Translations under genes and position numbers: made by a program | Shown: in pieces, positions 63,349 through 64,000 of the stretch | Layout: the number at the start of each line of letters is the position of its first letter | Numbering within the stretch: position 1 is the first letter of the stretch | The notes under the pieces: generated by a model | Seen by the model: only the letters and a program-made list of their open reading frames with translations | Told to the model about the DNA's origin: nothing | Database searches by the model: none | Source of the DNA: Pseudomonadota bacterium | GTDB lineage: Bacteria > Pseudomonadota > Alphaproteobacteria > Rhizobiales > Xanthobacteraceae | Assembly (NCBI GenBank): GCA_023404675.1 | Contig: JAEYAW010000010.1 | Span: forward strand, 263,349-327,348 | Length of the DNA: 64,000 nt | Direction of reading: 5' to 3'

Positions 63349-64000
63349 ATGCAGGCCATGACATTCATTCTGGCGTTCGTGATCGTGCTGGCGCTGATCG
63401 GACTGGCCGCCTGGCTCGTGCGCCGCTTCGGCGGCGGCCGCCTCGGCGCCAACGCCAAAACCGGCCGGATGCCCCGCCTCGCGGTGGTCGATGCCGCCGC
63501 GGTCGATGGACGTCGCCGTCTCGTGCTGGTGCGCCGGGACAATGTCGAGCACCTGCTGATGATCGGCGGCCCGAGCGATATCGTGGTCGAGCCCAACATC
63601 GTCCGCGCCTTGCCGCAGCGCGAGGCTGCCGGCCCCCGCCCGATGGGAGGGGCCGACCTGCCGCCGCGGATGCCGCTGCCCGAGGAAACCTCCTTCGAGG
63701 ATCTGGTGCCGCCGGCCCCCGAACCGCCGCCGGTACGGCAGCGCCCGGCTTTCGCCGAGGAACCGCGGCGTCAGCTACCGCCTCTGCCCGAGCGGCGTCC
63801 CGCCGCCGATCCGCTTGCCGGCTTTTCGCCGGAGCCGTTGATCCGGCCGGAGACCCGCCCCGAGACGCCAGCACGCCCGGCGCCGCGCGTCGAGCCCCCG
63901 CTGCCCCGCGCCGAAGCACCTCTGCCCCGCACCGAACCCGCGCTGCCGCGAGCCGCACGTCTCCCCGGCGCGCCGAAGCCGCCGCCGCGCCCTCCCGAGC
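63349..64000 (+). CDS. fliO: Flagellar biosynthesis protein FliO, 3' end beyond the window
   Basis: Reading frame from ATG 63349 (GGGGA nine bases upstream) open to the right edge, at least 217 residues. A single membrane helix (FILAFVIVLALIGLAAWLV) is near residues 6-24, then a FliO-type domain (LAVVDAAAVDGRRRLVLVRRD, then HLLMIGGPSDIVVEPNIV) to about 90. After that the chain is Pro/Arg/Glu-rich (RPETRPETPARPAP and similar). Short enteric FliO lacks this tail; long tails are common in rhizobia. FliO aids assembly of the export gate with FliP, which would be expected next but is not in the window. Divergent from flgB. Confidence 0.85.
   Translation, partial: MQAMTFILAFVIVLALIGLAAWLVRRFGGGRLGANAKTGRMPRLAVVDAAAVDGRRRLVLVRRDNVEHLLMIGGPSDIVVEPNIVRALPQREAAGPRPMGGADLPPRMPLPEETSFEDLVPPAPEPPPVRQRPAFAEEPRRQLPPLPERRPAADPLAGFSPEPLIRPETRPETPARPAPRVEPPLPRAEAPLPRTEPALPRAARLPGAPKPPPRPPE

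Overview
The window comes from a GC-rich alphaproteobacterium, most probably of the Bradyrhizobium / Rhodopseudomonas / Afipia / Nitrobacter group (Nitrobacteraceae). The support is a recA with an alphaproteobacterial SOS box (GTTC-N7-GTTC), a CckA hybrid kinase, a flgB-flgC-fliE-fliQ-fliR-flhB block preceded by a perfect CtrA box, a class I fumarase preceded by an Irr-type ICE palindrome, and many ABC-transporter-linked catabolic genes. No rRNA, tRNA, CRISPR array, integrase or transposase was seen.

0-28.6 kb is catabolic, interrupted by recA. The left edge holds a flavin reductase-like gene, a polar amino-acid type ABC permease and ATPase, and a GntR/UTRA regulator, then about 0.9 kb without a credible gene, then recA (minus strand) with its SOS box. 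Beyond recA lies a lower-GC scar with a 12-bp repeat in three copies and a 5'-truncated reading frame that runs into the 3' end of a CoxG-like gene. From there to 28.6 kb nearly everything is on the minus strand: two complete three-subunit molybdenum hydroxylases (each medium FAD, large Mo and small 2Fe-2S subunits) interleaved with a complete branched-chain-type ABC importer (livF, then livK-H-M-G), followed by an amidase, a second CoxG-like protein, an AliA-like acyl-CoA ligase, a quinone oxidoreductase, an XRE regulator with two abutting palindromes upstream, and tcuA/tcuB (tricarballylate dehydrogenase and its electron-transfer partner). One plus-strand polysaccharide-deacetylase/allantoinase-like gene lies inside. 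Together they look like import and oxidative, then hydrolytic, degradation of an unidentified, probably N-heterocyclic, compound.

29.1-39.3 kb is a second catabolic unit: two serine hydrolases of the beta-lactamase / 6-aminohexanoate-dimer hydrolase (NylB) family, a LysR regulator, a Dpp-type importer with a fused double ATPase, its binding protein, and a class III omega-aminotransferase. This is the right gene set to import an amide of an omega-amino acid, hydrolyse it and transaminate the product.

39.7-55.5 kb is mixed: several small hypothetical and exported proteins, an Flp pilin, a GNAT protein, a DsbA-family oxidoreductase, an XRE regulator with a divergent membrane protein, a SET-domain protein with a histone-H1-like tail, a TetR regulator divergent from a membrane protein and a carotenoid oxygenase, a YciB-like septation protein, RmuC, iron-sulfur fumarase and a glutathione S-transferase.

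55.6-64 kb is conserved core: a Tim44-domain protein, cckA, and the flagellar genes flhB, fliR, fliQ, fliE, flgC and flgB, with fliO diverging and running off the right edge. CckA feeds the CtrA pathway, and the CtrA box lies between flgB and fliO, so a sensor and a likely target of the same circuit sit within a few kilobases. Function calls are from sequence reading alone; no database search was run.
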